64,000 bases of DNA, from NCBI GenBank assembly GCA_020744425.1, contig JAGMUV010000009.1, positions 1,984,001 to 2,048,000 on the forward strand, read 5' to 3'. The DNA is from Dactylonectria macrodidyma (lineage: Eukaryota; Ascomycota; Sordariomycetes; Hypocreales; Nectriaceae). Below the pieces are notes generated by a model. That model saw only the letters and a list, made by a program, of their open reading frames with translations. It made no database searches and was not told where the DNA came from. A program made the position numbers and the translations under genes. Below, in pieces: positions 34,967-46,954 of the stretch (positions are counted from its first letter, which is position 1; each line of letters opens with the position of its first letter).

Positions 34967-36446
34967 TCAAGCTGGCCCTAGACTGGCGGTTTCTCTCAGC
35001 GGCGCAGTGACCACCGACACTGCATCATCATCGCCTGGGTGAAGCGTCGGGTCTGGACTGTCGTCATCGACATACTCTAATGCGGGTGAGATGGGTCTCC
35101 CCAGTAGCTGAGCCAGGTCAGTGGGCTGGCTGTCGAGAGGCTTTCTGCCGATAACGACACGCATCTTAACCTGAAGTCCCTTTGACTTCTCTGCACTCTT
35201 GGCAATGTTGGCCAATTCTCGCGCGGCAGTCTCGCAGGCTGCCTTGCACTTTTCAGGATCCCATCCCATATGTTCGGTCAATAGCCTCAGGCAGTTGGCC
35301 TCGAGGGCATCGAGGCACGAAATGAGCCAAATCTTGCCAGCCGACTTCTCCGCCACGGTGATGGGGATAACGTATTCTGTCACTCGGACATCCACAAATC
35401 CGGCTTCCATGAATAGTCGGGGATCAAGGTGCCCAGTGCCTCGGGGTCGGCCAGATTTGATTGCGGCTTCTACAAGATCGGCATTGATGGTGCGCATGGG
35501 AGAGTCGGGGGGAAACGAGTCAACAAACTTTGCGAATCCTTCGGCGCTGTCAAAGTCTTGTACCTCGACCCAGCCACCAGGCTTGAGTGAGTAGAAAGCA
35601 TTGTCGTAAATGAACCTCCAGTTTTGAAAAGCACCCTCCATACAGCGAAAGTGTACGAGATCGTACATGTCGGGGAGGCGGTCCCAGTCCTCGGCATCTT
35701 CGATTTCGAAAAAGACGTTCATGGGAACGCTCCTGGTCTCGGCGATGGCGGCGATGTCTGTTCCGATAACCTCACAACGAGGTAGAAGCTCGGCCATTTT
35801 GATGGCCCATTCGCCAGTTCCGGTTCCGACGTCCAGGATATGAGTCGGGTCCTGGATCGGTGCCAAAGTGTACTCGCCTTCCATGACGTGGTAGAACACC
35901 TGATGTTGCAGGGCAAGTCGCAATTGCTCAATTTCGTCGTTGGGCATGAAATATTCGCGACAGTATCGGCGGCCGTGGATATCTCGGTAGTCGAGGTCCT
36001 GCGCCCATAATGAACGTGTAGATGCGGCCCTGGTGATTTGGTCAGCACCTCGACTTGGAGGATGGAAAAAGGTCAAGAGCCTGGGGGGACACTTACACAT
36101 CAGAGCTGGCCGATTGAGAATATTCTGGGGAAAAGTGCATGTCCGTATGGCTGTGGGCGCCCGAGGCATGGGGGTAATGCAGTGCGGGATAGATGGATAT
36201 AATATCGAGTTCTTCGTCGTCATCGAACTCGGAGTCCCTCGCCTGGATATCTTCGTCGGTGTCCATGATGCTGGTCATGGCAGTTTGTGCGCCGTCGCTG
36301 GCCGCATGCTCGCTCAAAGTGCCGTCGCTAGACTGGCGGCCACTCTGAAGGGCATAGGATTCTTCTGAGGACATGGTGCTCGTCTGGGAAGGATTGGGCG
36401 CAGTGCGCGATCCCTTGCGCTGCTTGGTCCGACGTCTCTTGGCCAT
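34967..36446 (-). CDS. LaeA-like class I SAM-dependent methyltransferase
   Basis: Two exons on the minus strand, 36,446-36,097 and 36,029-34,967, in phase, 470 residues; the 67-bp intron has a GTAAGT donor. Residues 3-10 are strongly basic (KRRRTKQRK), a likely nuclear signal. They are followed by a Ser-rich and acidic disordered region (about 20-90). The methyltransferase domain begins near 120: YRDIHGRRY, SAM motif I LDVGTGTGE (182-190), an acidic post-I loop (GTDIAAI), and LKPGGWVEVQDFDS. This layout and sequence match fungal LaeA/TAM-domain methyltransferases, nuclear regulators of secondary metabolism and development, although many members are uncharacterised paralogues. I chose the ATG before KRRR; an upstream in-frame start would add about 50 residues of poor composition. 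Not adjacent to any recognisable biosynthetic cluster. Confidence 0.9.
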
Positions 36447-39105
36447 GGACGTCTGAGTCGAAGCAGCTATCGCAATCGAAAGGAGCCAACAATGGCTGGC
36501 GACATGATCCGGGCTCGGGAACGGAGGGAGGAGGTTTCGATCGGCGCGGGAGAGCGAGAGGAGCTGAGGTATTCCGGGGAGTGAAGAGCACACAGGCTTG
36601 GTGGGATGATTGGCGAGGCTGGCGACGATAGAGTCGAACAGAGCAGCGAGACGAGATCTGATCGCAAAGGGAGGCGGCGTAACCGGTAACAGCCGCTGTA
36701 GCGGTTGCGTCAGAAGGGCTTATAAGTTGGTATGATCCAGAAGCCAAGCCAGGTTGGGGGAGTCGAAGTTTGAACTTTGAACGACAGGCGCAGGAAAATG
36801 AAGGGAATAGACGTGAGCCCTGAAAGTTGGAACGGGCACCCACTGAGCTGACTAGGTAGAGTAGTTTTGGGGGGGGGTGTGGGGACTCAGTGGAGGGAGA
36901 GAAAGGCCTGGGGGAGACTGGGATCTGGAGCCTAGGTGCTGTTGTCCAGGATGTCACCGGCCTGGACCGCTAATGACGGATTAATAGACGACACCAGACA
37001 ATAGGAGAGCTAGAGACAGCGCAAGAGAAGGAAAATGGCTATGAATGATGAGAGAGAGACTGGCAGCGAGACCTGCGAGAGCCCGATTGCTGCTTCAGTC
37101 GGGGTTTAGAGCAAGGTTGCGCGCACTTTTACTTTGGTTTGGGTACCAGGTAGGGGACTCTCTGAGCGTTCCCTGTAGCGGCACCAGCGTCCCTGTGCAA
37201 GTTCCCTGTGCCCAGCGACTGGCGGCCACTGAACGACCCTGCTGGGGGCACCCCGGCCGGGGGTCCAGGACGCTTCCGGCTAGACGAAAGACCGCCTGGT
37301 GGGTTGGTTGGTGGGCCTTTGCGTCCAGCAAGCGGCACTAGCCGCGTCGAACAAGACAAGACAGCATGATGCATGGTGGGTGATGGTGATGAGCATGGGT
37401 GTTTTTCTTCCTGCGCTTTTTCCCAGGGAAGTGGAGTTTCTGGGAAGGGGATCGGCGCTGTTCCCTGCGAGTTTGGACTTGTCAAAAGTGGTTCGCGGGT
37501 TGTTGGTCGTCGTCGACGGGCCGGCCGAGGCCGAGACGCCGCAGGGTTGACAATCATCTCTATTTGTCAGTCAGTCATACAGTTCAGAGCAGAGACTCCG
37601 AAGCCCTATTCACTGCCGGCTTCTCGGCGACTCTGGATTGGCCTGCCCCAAGCGAAACTGACAAGATGCCTAATTAGTAGGCCCCAACTGGAGGCGCACA
37701 CCGTGGCCGTGGCCGTGACCGGCGTCGACGGCCGAATGGCCCTTGGCGCCGCCGCTTGGAGCCGAGTGGTCCTTGTTAGGCCCTGGCTTGTGAGGAGGAG
37801 TGAACACCAAGAGCTGCCTCAGCCGTTCTTCTGGGGAACCCAGGTCTGTTTCGCAACTAGGTCTAGTAGTTTCCGTATTTCGTAAAAAATGATGCCTGAG
37901 AGACAGATGGCTCGAAGAGGAAAATCGCCTAATTTCACTTCTTCCTAGAACACGAGACTCCAGATTCGGTGTAAGTCTCGCAGCAGTGACCTTCGCCCCC
38001 ACCAAGCGGATGAAGAAGATTCACGGGAGGATTCAGCTCACACAACCAACAAAATGGAGACTCTTCTCAATTCTTCTCATCTCTCTCACCCACTCACCCC
38101 TGCGCCTCTTGTTGCCACCATCTTTGCCGTTGGCCATCGCTCCTGCAAGCCATGATGCGATCCCATCTCCACTCAGTTACAATTGGACTCAGCTTTGGGA
38201 GCTCAGCACGAGGCCTTGACTCAGAGCTCGAGATTTACTTACGGCTCACGCGCTCGCTTTCCTCTCTCCTCTTCTCCCCGTGCGTCATCAGCAGGCAAGG
38301 CATGTTAACCAACAGGTTCCAAACGGATAGATCCAGATGCGGATCCCCCTTTCACCTCTCGGGCGTCTGATAGCTGTCCTTGGTCACGTTTCACAAACTA
38401 GATGTGATAGCCGCCGATGTGTTTGCTGGAGGGAATGAGTGTCCTGCGTTGTGCTAGCAAGACTGCCACATGTGCCCAACGTGTGTAGTTGCAGTCGACT
38501 AGTCAGTAGTCAGGTTAAAGTCCCAGGTCGACATGACGCCAAGGGCTTCAGGGACCAGTCAGATACTGTACCGATTCTTACGCGAGAGGCTATCATATTC
38601 TTGGCGGAGGTGCTATGAGAGCTATCATGGTCGGAAAGGGAAACTCGGCTTGATCCAGAACCTGACGGGTGACAATTGTCGTGGAGATGTGACGCTTTGA
38701 AGCCGTCGTAGCTTCGAACTTGGGTGCCTTTGTGTTACCCCAAACCTCATCGGCAGCAATCCCACCTTTCTCCTTCCGATGACCCCGACATGCCCCCCTC
38801 CCCCCAACCCCAGGCGAGGTTCCAGTTGCAGGCCTAGGCTCTCTTGGCATCGAGGTCTTTTTGTTGATTCTTCAGCCACAGGCCCATTCTTCGCCAGCGG
38901 TCACCTCCAGCGGGTTCTACGCAGTAATTATCGTCGCCATTCTTCAGCGCTTGCATGGCCTCCGGCCGATCCTTGCCTTAAAAGTGGCCAACCAGGCTAG
39001 AAACCTCCGCTGCAGGGGCGAGCTGCAACGAGGGAAGGGGGACAAGCTAGGATCCCGCTCGGATAATGCTCTGCGTGCACGAACGTATGGGCTAACTGTG
39101 AACTG

Positions 39106-39130
39106 TACCTAGGTACCTACCTAGGTATCT
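39106..39130. repeat. TACCTAGGTA palindrome cluster
   Basis: Two TACCTAGGTA palindromes overlap around a central TACCTAC. The same motif family occurs at three other places in the window. Confidence 0.7.
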
Positions 39131-40024
39131 AAGGGGTGAAAGAAAAACGCCGCGCACCATCAACCATCGATTTGCTTTCATGTCTTTGAGAGTGATTGTT
39201 ATAGACAAAACGAAGACTTCAGTATTGTTCGTTCGTACATTCTCAAAAACTATAGACTAATTTATTCAAATAGCATGCTCTTGAATGTATTTTATCTTTT
39301 GGCTTAACAATAATAACACTCTTATTGTTTGCTCGCTCTGCATTAATCAACCGGCGTCATTAGTGTGTGTGGTGTTTTTCGTCCCCCAGAGGCTACCTCT
39401 TTCCTCAAGCTTGTGCTGGTAGGGGATAGCTGCTGGGGTACTGCCAGGGGCCGCTCCCCGGGGGGGCACTGGGGAGGTGGCCGTGCAGCTCCAAACCCAG
39501 CAACTCCGTACCCCCTGTCGACGCTTGTCCAGCTTCGACTGGACGCCTCTTCCCTTGGTGCAAGTCGACATCATTCCACAACGTGGATACTCCGTACATA
39601 CATACAGTATGTATTACTGTACCTTGTACATGACACCTTACTACGTACGATGGGGCAAAATCCGGGAGAACGGGTCGTAAGTGACTTAGTTTGCAGGGCA
39701 TTAACGAGGTTTCCCATTTGCCGAAGAAGCCCGTCGAACTGCTGAGTTGCTACTAGTTAGAGGCTCTTCGGGCCGGTACCAACCCACTGGAGACAGTAGT
39801 TACGCAGCGCACCTGAATTTCACCTTTTAGCGGGGTGGTCCACTGAGAGTTGGCGGGGAGTTCGCTAGGACCCGCGGAGCCCACACCTCCAGTGCGTACT
39901 ACGCAAGGTAGCACGTAGTGGGGGGTGAAAGGCCCACCCCAAGGACCCGGCGCCCGAGAAGAGACACTTTCTTTAGTGGATGTTTGGTCCGCCCCTCCTT
40001 GGCGGGACGAGACAAGACGAGAAC

Positions 40025-40060
40025 GAGACAACAACGGAGACAACAACGGAGACAACAAGA
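40025..40060. repeat. 12-bp tandem repeat GAGACAACAACG
   Basis: Two perfect copies and one near copy of a 12-bp unit. It is open in several frames but not part of a recognised gene. Confidence 0.85.
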
Positions 40061-40946
40061 AGCAAAACTCAGCAGGAAGCTTACAGAACAATCTATGGAA
40101 GCAAGAATCGGGCCACATGTGCTTCTGCTCGCGCACCTACTGTGACTACTGTGCTACGTGTATACATCCACTTTGCAGAGACTCCCAGAACTCCGAGTCT
40201 AGATTGCCCGCGGCCCACAAAGCCTCAGTCATCGGGGGCATATCACACACACTCATTCCCAAGCATCAATCAACACCCGCCTGCCAACCAACCAGGCTTT
40301 CGTTTCTTTTCATCGTATTTGCGTAAACTTACCCCCGCTCCTTCTTCCCATGTAGGCGGTCGTCGGTTTCCTATTCCCTATCTCCGTCGATTGCCCATCA
40401 TCTCTCGATCGCTACGTCTCGTCATGCATCGCTGCCTCTCCGACCATTCGGATTACTATTCATCCTCACCACATATGCCCTCTCCGATCCACATCACAAT
40501 CGCTAGCTGCCACATGTTTCTTCCATGACAGGCCTCCTCTGTGATAGGCCTCCTTTACCACAGGCCTCTCCGTCACTTACTCATCACCGTTGCTGACCCC
40601 ACAAGGGTCGCTGGCCAGGACTCTCGACAGGGCCCTTCATCAAGTGTTTCTCGTTGTGACATTGACCATGAGCCCATCCCATCCTGTCCCGGCAGGCAAA
40701 GTTTCGGCATATAATTCTAGACCTCTATCGGCATCGAGTACAAGGTAGCAATTAGGCGGGTGCGTACGGATTCGCGGACACTGTGAGAGGTGGCGCTGGG
40801 AACTAGCAAAGGTTGAGTGCTGGTTGGTGTCGCATTCACTAATTCTTACTCCGTAGCCGACGGCTTTTTACATTCCAAGAGCCGCCGCCTCTTCTGTCAT
40901 GATGAACCTTTGTCTTGCATTGTCCGTTTTCAATCTCTCCATGCTC

Positions 40947-40990
40947 GATGCCCGATGCCCGATGCCCGATGTCCGTGTCCGATGTCCGAT
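40947..40990. repeat. 7-bp tandem repeat GATGCCC
   Basis: Three perfect GATGCCC units are followed by GATGTCC variants. Confidence 0.85.
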
Positions 40991-41279
40991 TCCAACGAAT
41001 GCCACAACCCCATGGATCGCATTCAGGCCTCTCTGCATCTAGATTGTTGGTTCGTTTTGCTTCGCTTGGCCCGCCTCCAACGGTGAGTCTGCATGATGTG
41101 TTATCCACGAGCCGTCCGCCAAGTTGACCAATGCGTTTGTTCGTCTCTCGGGCCCTCCCTACATACTACGTAGGTACCAACAGGCAACAATTCCGGCTGC
41201 GACCATGTCCCGTGCACCCACCTGCATATCCGCATGATAATTAGGTATAGCACGAATGATAGGTACGGATGATGGGCAT

Positions 41280-41298
41280 AAAATAAAATAAAATAAAA
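41280..41298. repeat. AAAAT pentanucleotide microsatellite
   Basis: About four copies of the AAAAT-type pentamer in tandem, in an A-rich patch. Confidence 0.8.
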
Positions 41299-42203
41299 AG
41301 TACGAATAATATACCTGGCTTCAGGCCCCGCCCGACCCGGTGCCACGGTGCAACCGGTGCCACGGTCAGTCTCCGAGCCGCTGGTTTGGCATCTGCCCGC
41401 ACCTCGGCTCACTGGGCTTTCTAAGCCAGGCTGGCCTTTCTTGGGCCTTGCCTGGACCTTGCTTGGGCCTCTCTTGGGACCAGTCTTGTCTCTTCTCCCA
41501 TGCACCATGCAGGAGGTTGCATTCCGAATGCGGCCCTAGGAACTTCGCCTTCGTTCCGATTCGAGCCCATAGCGGCCCGTTCTCATGCCCTGTCTGTCGC
41601 TTGTGAGGTTAGCTTTGCATAGTCCACTCATGTACGTCGTACGTAGTAATTAATGGCAAGGGTCTTCAAGGATTGAATTGCTCTGCCGGAGTATACCCAG
41701 GTCGCTCTATCATCTACGGCCCCTCTCTATTTTCGAAAGACGCGTGTACTATGCAACGTTAACTCTATCCCGCTCATACAAAGTATGCTTCTTCTCTTTT
41801 CAGTGTACTGTTTTGTCCACGACCGTCTCCTTCTTCATCGTCATTCTCCAGGTCACCCCTGGTTCTGTCCAAATTTCCGTGGACACAAGTGTCATTCGCT
41901 TCCACTTATTCTTCGTCTCTGTATTATGAAGCAACATCCACCCTGACGTATGTAAGGTGTAACGGGTTCTATTCCGGCGGCTCTTCCTTTGGGCGTTGGC
42001 TTTGGGCTCTTGGGCCGCAATCACTCCGGACTCTCGGACTCTGGGATTCTCGGTCTCGGGCTCCGGGATTCTTGGTCGTTAGTTCTAGGATCGTCGGTCG
42101 AATCCTTGGGTGCGAGTGCTTTATTCCGAAGCAAATGCTCCGGGCACTCGTCTGCCGGCAGCGGTACCATGGAGAATCTCCACCACTTGATCAGGGGCCT
42201 GTT

Positions 42204-43667
42204 TTAGGACCCGTCATGGCCGTTCTGACCAGCTCCGTCTTCTCCATGGTTGAGCGGCTCGTCCCGCATCGAATGCACATCGTCCGGCATCACCTCGCCT
42301 TCGCTGACCACAGGGAATGGGGTCAAGACGTGGCTGATGTCTCCCCACCACGTCTCGCCAAATTTCGTGTACCAGTCCACCGTGATCCTCAAGCCTTCAC
42401 CAATATCGGTCTTCTGTTTCCATCCCAAGGACCGTAATTTGTCATCGTTTGTAGCATATCGCTGGTCGTTGAACGGGCGATCGTGCGTATACTTGACCCA
42501 CTTGCAGACCTGCTCGGGGGTATCGTGGGGGATCTTAGTGAGGTCCAGAAGCATGTCACACAGGTCCAAGTTGGACACTTCGTTGTATGATCCAACGTTG
42601 TATGTTTGACCTACTTGACCCTTGTGTAGGATGGTATCGAATGCATCTGCGGCATCTGCGGCATATAGGTATCTTCGCCTCGGCTTGCCATCCCCATGTA
42701 GCACGACGGGCCGGCCACGGTTCAAGAGGCAAGTAAATTTGGGAATGATCTCTAACAGGAGTTGTAAGCACATGGCCGAAGCTTGACACGGGCCAAGCCG
42801 GTCCTACTTACTCTCTGGGTATTGATGTGGGCCAAAGACGTTGTTACTCCGCACAACAATAACGGGAAGCTTAAAGCTCTTCTGATAAGACTGGACCAGC
42901 ATCTCGGCCGCCGCCTTGCTCGCAGCGTACGGGTTGGTTGGGGCAAGAATGCTGGATTCGAGCACATCATCCTCGTCGGCGTGGATCTCGCCGTACACTT
43001 CGTCTGTAGAAATGTGTATGAAGCGCTTGATTCCCACCTTCTTCGCACTCTCAAGAAGAACGTGAGTCCCGTACACGTTGGTGTGGGTAAAGCTATATGA
43101 GTTGCCAAAGCTCAGATCAACGTGAGACTGGGCGGCAAAATGCAGAATCGTATCAATATCGTACAGCTCCATACAGTCGAGGACCTGGGTTGGGTTGGTG
43201 ACGTCGCCATGATAGAATGAAAAGTTGGGGTATTCCTCTAACACGCGAGTGTTATTGAGCGAAGAGCAGTAATCTAATTTGTCAAATGAGACAATCCTAT
43301 AGGCTTGTGGATACGTCAAGGTGAGATGACGAACCAGCCAGCATGCACTGGAACATGGACGCGTGGTTAGCACGTGGAGAAGAGAGTAGCGAGACGTGCT
43401 TGGCATGGGCTTTGGACTTACATGAAGCCAGCTCCGCCAGTGACCATTATGTTCTTCACGTCAGGCCGTGGCTCAAATTTGGTGGTTCCGGTGAGAACCG
43501 GAGCCTTTTTCCAGACGTTGACATCTTGCACGTAGTGATGGTGGCCATTCACTTGGTCTGAGATGAGGCTCAACCGACCCGGTTAGTGATGCCATTGCCG
43601 GGATATAAGGTAAGGGTAGGGGTTGAGGAGGCGTACCGTTGACCGGTTCGAGTGCGCTGGCGGTCAT
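42204..43667 (-). CDS. NDP-glucose 4,6-dehydratase-like SDR enzyme (RmlB family; probable UDP-rhamnose pathway)
   Basis: Four exons on the minus strand: 43,667-43,637, 43,557-43,422, 43,347-42,812 and 42,751-42,204, in phase, 416 residues. This is an extended short-chain dehydrogenase: NAD-binding TGGAGFI (50-56), catalytic T170-D171-E172 in ISTDEVYG, and Y196-A-A-S-K200. NNVFGPHQYPEK and the C-terminal RPFNDQRYA and LGW segments are typical of dTDP/UDP-glucose 4,6-dehydratases. The enzyme converts NDP-glucose to the 4-keto-6-deoxy sugar. In fungi such as Botrytis a homologue makes the UDP-rhamnose precursor, and I infer that role. The 3,5-epimerase/4-reductase that completes the pathway is not in this window. 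About 45 extra N-terminal residues with an HHH patch precede the Rossmann fold. Confidence 0.93.
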
Positions 43668-45709
43668 GATGGCAAGGGGTCTGAGAGGAAGGGGAGGTGA
43701 TATCAAGAGGAAGAGGAAACACTATTGACATGGAACAAGCTGAGACGTAAAGACACAAAAAGATGACATGAGGGTTGGCCGTCGGTCGGAGAGTGGAGGC
43801 GAGAGTGAGACTCGGCGTGATATTCGGCGTGATAATCGGCGAAGATGTCGACAGGAGGCGCGCCCCCAGCAAAAAAGAATAATGTTGAGTCAAGACACCA
43901 TGAGAAGTCTGGGCGAGGCAAGGCGTATGCAAGTATCAATACTCACGGGTTCTGACAGAATGAAGGCATCCCGCAGGCCGTTAAAGCGTTGAACCGAGTT
44001 GGCGGGACGAGTTTGATGGCAGTTCAACGTCACTCCTGAGTGATGAGTGGGTGAGCGGCAAGTTGTCTTTTACAGTGGAGTGATAAGGCCTCAGTTGCGA
44101 ACCGTGATAGGTGAGAGGTGAAAAACGGGTGCTGTGGCGTTGCTCCAGCCTGGACCCTTGATTATCATCAGTGCGCCTCGCCGTTAGTGCAATTAAATAC
44201 TAGACAGACGGAATGTGGTTTTTTTTTTTTTTCAACTGTTGGATGCAAGACGAGAGAAAACTGCAATAGCACACATAAAAGGCATTAAGAGATCAGAATC
44301 AGTAATTGGTAACTTGGGCTCTGACGTGGTGGCTGACCTTTTGTCAGCAGTCTACGATTAAGCGCAGCAATGATATGCGAAGGCTTAAAACGGGTGGGCT
44401 GTCCTCGGGTTAGGTTAAGCCCATGAGGTTAAGATGACAATCATGATATAACATTGAAGCTATAAGAGGTGAACCTGATGTATCTTTGCCATATCCAATT
44501 GAATTGCCACTACTGACCACTCCTTCAGTCAAAGATTGTATCAGTATCATGTGCATCATCCCTCTACATAGTACTATTTCCTTGACAGGGGTGGTGTAAC
44601 ACCTTCATCGGCAACGCCGTCAACCCCGTTCCCGATTCCGATAGTTGACCATTGCACAAGTCGGTCCGTTAGAACCCGTCGGGCGTGCCATGATCTATTG
44701 TGCCACCGGAGCCACGCTGTTACGCCGCATCGCGAGATGATGGCTCATGGCCGCCCCTCGCCACCCAATGCCGGCCCCTTCGATGACGGAGCTCTGGCCC
44801 TATTCATACCCATCTCCTCCCTCTAGCTGACTTCACCTACTACGTAGCACGTATCCCACGTTTTGCATGGTTGACGGGGCATGGTCTTTCGCTGCCTAAA
44901 ACTCAGCAATGAAGAGCGGCCATCGGCGTTAATTGCCTTGGGCTTGCAAGGATCGTCGCTCGTCGGCGGACCTGTTTCCCTAAGCGGTTATACTGACGGC
45001 GAGGGTCCCCACGGGATTAGTCGCGCGTTGACGTTGACATGGGGATGTCAGCTTTCTCCAATTGATTTGAGTGCTTGCAGCTTTCTTCAGCGTAGAATAC
45101 TATATCCATGACAGGCTATTACACCAATGGTGTTATTCGTAGACTTGACCTATCACTCTTGGCGCAGAAAAGGGTTGAAGGGTAACCAGAGAACTACTAT
45201 GTAGATAAGGCAAGATTTACTTCCTTGCTAGCAAGTCGCTGCCTAGCATGCTAGTACTCCGCATCTAAGTTATGAGAAGGCTGCCGGGAAGTTTGCGGTT
45301 GTGTTTCGTACTTCAAAATCCTGTGACATCATTTTGAACCCTTGAGCAATTTTCGCTTAAGAGGCATCCTTATTCTGTTCTCAGACTTTATAGTTTGGTC
45401 GTTGCAATGGTTATTGTGAGTAACTGTCGTGAGTTACAAGGCTTGGCTTTGTCTCAGGGCCGAGCACGCCGGGAAAGGATCGCACCTTAGGTACTCATCC
45501 AGGACAAATGAGACATCACCCCTACGACTAAAAACATATGAATATGCGTATAGATATTAGCAAGTTTTTTATCTGATCCGCATGACTCTCGCAAATTTCA
45601 CAATGTACTCGATCGTGGAAGACGAAGTCCTAGTGCGTAAACGCCCGACAGCTGGGGATATCATTAAATGGCTTCTAATCCAGGCCTCTTGGCCTCCATA
45701 TGCTTTCTT
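43668..45709. other. Spacer: dehydratase promoter and RPF1 3' end
   Basis: About 2 kb with no supported gene. The left part should hold the dehydratase promoter. It contains a T14 run (44,219-44,232) and an imperfect direct repeat of TCGGCGTGATA near 43,811-43,832. The right part is A/T-richer, leading to the RPF1 3' end. Confidence 0.5.
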
Positions 45710-46954
45710 TCATAGGTTGAATCTCTTGCGATCCTTCTCCATCTTAGCCTTCCATTCCCATTGTGTCGCATCGTCGCCTTCGCTGCCCGCTCGGCCAATA
45801 CCCTTATCCACTCTCCTCAGCTTCAGAGTAAATCGAGGTCCCAACTCCTGTAAGCCTGCACGGATGCCCTCAACGCCCTTGACTTCCTGGCCATCCGCGC
45901 CCACAATGCTCTTTTCGGTTGCTCGCTTGTCACGGAATACGTAGCGGTGCCTGCGGACAAAGATATAATCACGCTGATTGTGTAGCGTAACGACCTGTCT
46001 GCCCTGGAACTCTGGTTGGGGAGGGAATAGAGTCATGAAAAGCTTAGCCGTTAGGAGACCAAGAGGCGTCTTGAAGTTGTTGAGTAAAAGTTCGGGATAG
46101 TGGTTCGTAGGGTTGCCATGACCTGGTAGCTTCTTGCCCTCGATCCAGTTGGAGATGGAAAAGTGGAATGTCGGGCCGGAAGGGAGGTGCACAACAGAGA
46201 GAGCTGTAGGCTTCTTGGAGTCCTCCTTGAGGAGCACGAGTGCAGTATACTCGCGGTTCGCAGCAAACCTGCAAATCTCCCGGAGCGAATATTTGTGGCT
46301 GTGTCGGTGTGCGGACCGCGGGATGTAGGAGCTGTTGGGGAACAGAGCGCAGAGGAGGTTTGCCTCCTCGTGTAGGGTAGAGTTGATTGAAGTGGTGACG
46401 AGGATCTTGGGCGTGGGAGGAGGGAGGTCGGAGAATAGTGTTGGGAATTTGACGGACAAGGACGTGGGTGTTAGGTCGAGGTTTGTGCTGGTGGTGGATG
46501 GCGCAACACTGTTGTCTCGTCGTGCCCTCTGCTCTCGCTTCTTTTCCAATGCAGCCTGGCGAGCTTCGTCCTCGTCCTCCTCATCCGATCCTAGCATACT
46601 GTCGGCATCGTCCTCATCATCGTCCTCGTTGTTCGCGGCGGCCTCAAGCTCTGCCTGCTCTGCCGCTTCGGCCTCCTCGATGCGTCGGCGCTTCAGCTTC
46701 TCGAGATCGACCTGCGCACCCAGGCTGTCATCGTCAACGTCATCCCACACACGCTTCTGGTCGATTGTGACGGGCTTGCGCTTTGCTAGACGGGTCTGCT
46801 TTAGTTCGGGCTCGCGATCTTCTTCCTTCTTGCGGCGATATCGCATTTCTCGGCGTTCCTTGTCCTTGGTCTTTTTGTGCTCGATAAAAAGCTCACGGCG
46901 TTTCAACTTGTTGGCAGCCTTAAGCGCCTGCTCGGGCGCTTTGGAGCCAGCCAT
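45710..46954 (-). CDS. RPF1: Ribosome production factor 1, Brix-domain 60S assembly factor
   Basis: A single-exon gene of 414 residues, the usual size for Rpf1. Residues 1-105 are highly charged, basic and helical (KRRELFIEHKKTKDKERRE). An acidic patch follows (about 109-131). The Brix domain runs from about 183 (PKILVTTS) through FHFSISNW and GHGNPTNHYPELLLNNFKT to RFTLKLRRV near the end; HNQRDYIFVRRHRYVF (325-340) is characteristic of the family. The protein acts in the nucleolus in pre-60S maturation, including 27S rRNA processing. It is divergent from NOC3 with a 295-bp shared upstream region. Confidence 0.96.
   Translation of the reverse strand: MAGSKAPEQALKAANKLKRRELFIEHKKTKDKERREMRYRRKKEEDREPELKQTRLAKRKPVTIDQKRVWDDVDDDSLGAQVDLEKLKRRRIEEAEAAEQAELEAAANNEDDDEDDADSMLGSDEEDEDEARQAALEKKREQRARRDNSVAPSTTSTNLDLTPTSLSVKFPTLFSDLPPPTPKILVTTSINSTLHEEANLLCALFPNSSYIPRSAHRHSHKYSLREICRFAANREYTALVLLKEDSKKPTALSVVHLPSGPTFHFSISNWIEGKKLPGHGNPTNHYPELLLNNFKTPLGLLTAKLFMTLFPPQPEFQGRQVVTLHNQRDYIFVRRHRYVFRDKRATEKSIVGADGQEVKGVEGIRAGLQELGPRFTLKLRRVDKGIGRAGSEGDDATQWEWKAKMEKDRKRFNL

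Larger units (their letters stand above)
36447..42203. other. Gene-poor region between methyltransferase and dehydratase genes
   Basis: About 5.75 kb without a supportable gene. It includes the promoter of the LaeA-like gene on the left and probably the 3' end of the dehydratase gene on the right. Several short tandem repeats lie in it (listed separately). Open frames are on both strands and GC-driven. The stretch at 39,170-39,330 is clearly A/T-richer than its surroundings. Confidence 0.55.
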
